DNA of 64,000 nt from Pararobbsia alpina (GTDB taxonomy: Bacteria > Pseudomonadota > Gammaproteobacteria > Burkholderiales > Burkholderiaceae). Below, piece by piece: positions 63,391-64,000 of the stretch. The notes under the pieces are model-generated. The model was not told the DNA's origin. It did no database searches and was given only the letters and a program-made list of their open reading frames with translations. The DNA is taken from contig NZ_CADIKM010000001.1 of NCBI RefSeq assembly GCF_902859895.1, positions 62,001 to 126,000 on the forward strand, given 5' to 3'. Position 1 is the stretch's first letter. Each line of letters opens with the position of its first letter. The position numbers were made by a program, and so were the translations under genes.

Positions 63391-64000
63391 CTACTTGCCG
63401 GCCGAACCACGGAACGTGCCGAGCACCTTCGTCAGCTCCCCCTTGTCGTCCCCGTCGAGTTCCCAGCCGAACACGCCGGCCAAGCCTTCCTGCTTCGCGA
63501 AGTCGACCTTCCATTGAGCGACGGTAGCGTCGTCGTAGGTCCACATCGTCGTGCCGTCATAGCCCCAGCCCGCCTTGACGTTTGCATCGCGGTGGTACGT
63601 GCCGCGGTTTTTCACGAGCTTGTAGTCTTCGATACCCGATTCGTACTTGCCCATCGGAATCGAGGTCCGCGTCTGATACAGGCCGTAGTTCGCGCCAGCC
63701 GATACGTTCCAGCCTCGACCGTAAAACGGTACACCCAAGGTCAACTTGTTCATGGGCATGCCCAGTTCTTTCAGGCGTTTGACGGCGTCACTCGCGTTGT
63801 ATTGCTTGAGAGTCGGATTCGATGCGTTCGGCCCCTTGGAGTCGGCGTGAATCGCAGCCTGATGGTTACTCTTCTCGTCCCAGGCGCCGTGGAAGTCGTA
63901 CGACATGAGATTCGCCCAGTTGAGGTACTTTGAATACTCGGCCGGTTCTGTCATGTCGATCTTGTCAACACCCGCACCCAACGCGACCGTGAGCAGATAC
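63391..64000 (-). CDS. GH18 chitinase, C-terminal part (cut by window end)
   Basis: The last 202 residues of a glycoside hydrolase family 18 enzyme, which cleaves chitin by substrate-assisted catalysis. The frame remains open to base 64000, reading YLLTVALGAGVDKID at the cut. Family features include WANLMSYDFHGAW (beta-strand 6 with conserved Met-Tyr-Asp), KLTLGVPFYGRGW, and the closing beta-strand 8 GLAGVFGWELDGDD with its conserved Trp. The catalytic DxxDxDxE motif and any signal or chitin-binding domain lie upstream, outside the window. It ends soon after the barrel, with no C-terminal binding module. It directly precedes the secretion operon on the same strand. Confidence 0.92.
   Translation of the reverse strand, partial: YLLTVALGAGVDKIDMTEPAEYSKYLNWANLMSYDFHGAWDEKSNHQAAIHADSKGPNASNPTLKQYNASDAVKRLKELGMPMNKLTLGVPFYGRGWNVSAGANYGLYQTRTSIPMGKYESGIEDYKLVKNRGTYHRDANVKAGWGYDGTTMWTYDDATVAQWKVDFAKQEGLAGVFGWELDGDDKGELTKVLGTFRGSAGK

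Overview
The window is GC-rich, densely packed beta-proteobacterial chromosome. Gene content and order point to the Burkholderiaceae (Burkholderia/Paraburkholderia sensu lato or a relative such as Mycetohabitans or Trinickia). The markers are rarA-lolA-ftsK-trxB, a fused hemDX between hemC and hemY with ppa and ppc alongside, argH beside an Orn/Lys/Arg decarboxylase and dcd, apbC near metG, a DUF3460 gene before scpA, panC-panD, and a cobalamin salvage cluster. The family-level placement is inference from recognised proteins and synteny; genus was not determined. I saw no rRNA, tRNA, CRISPR array, transposase or phage gene.

Layout. 1-10.2 kb: rarA (cut by the window edge), lolA, ftsK (minus); trxB and an Smr-domain gene (plus); glnB and glutamine-dependent nadE (minus); a COG3146-type acyltransferase (plus); ppa (minus). 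10.3-18.2 kb: tetrapyrrole operon hemC-hemDX-hemY (minus), divergent from ppc (plus); a perfect 15-bp inverted repeat in the hemC leader covers its ribosome-binding site. 18.2-22.6 kb: a two-partner secretion pair, with an unusually short, repeat-rich TpsA followed by its TpsB transporter. 22.6-25.9 kb: methyltransferase divergent from an XRE regulator, then an ECF sigma/anti-sigma pair. 26-35.8 kb: argH, inducible-type amino acid decarboxylase, dcd, a SodC-like lipoprotein lacking the bridging histidine, apbC, an OmpA-type lipoprotein and metG. 35.8-42.1 kb: tamA-tamB. 42.1-45.2 kb: DUF3460, scpA, panC, panD, orphan ParA.

45.4-54 kb is a cobalamin uptake and salvage locus: cobU-btuF on plus, and riboswitch-btuB-btuC-btuD-cobT-cobS-cobC on minus. 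Together they import corrinoid across both membranes and rebuild the nucleotide loop. A cobalamin riboswitch precedes btuB.

54-64 kb is the most interesting accessory region. A GH18 chitinase (cut by the window end) is followed on the same strand by an intrinsic terminator. After that come tightly overlapping genes for a type II secretion/type IV pilus-like machine: GspG, GspF, GspE, an unrecognised 251-aa protein in the GspL/PilM slot, PilN-, PilO- and PilP-like proteins, a TPR-bearing lipoprotein secretin, and three more pseudopilin-like proteins. The set mixes T2SS-type (GspE/F/G) and pilus-type (NOP) parts and lacks recognisable GspC/H/I/J/L. The natural hypothesis is an alternative secretion machine with chitinase as one candidate cargo.

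A cross-cutting feature is low-complexity expansion inside or beside ordinary genes: hexanucleotide tracts in hemDX, tamB and before cobT, and low-complexity inserts in CobU, the COG3146 protein, the MetG linker and TpsA.
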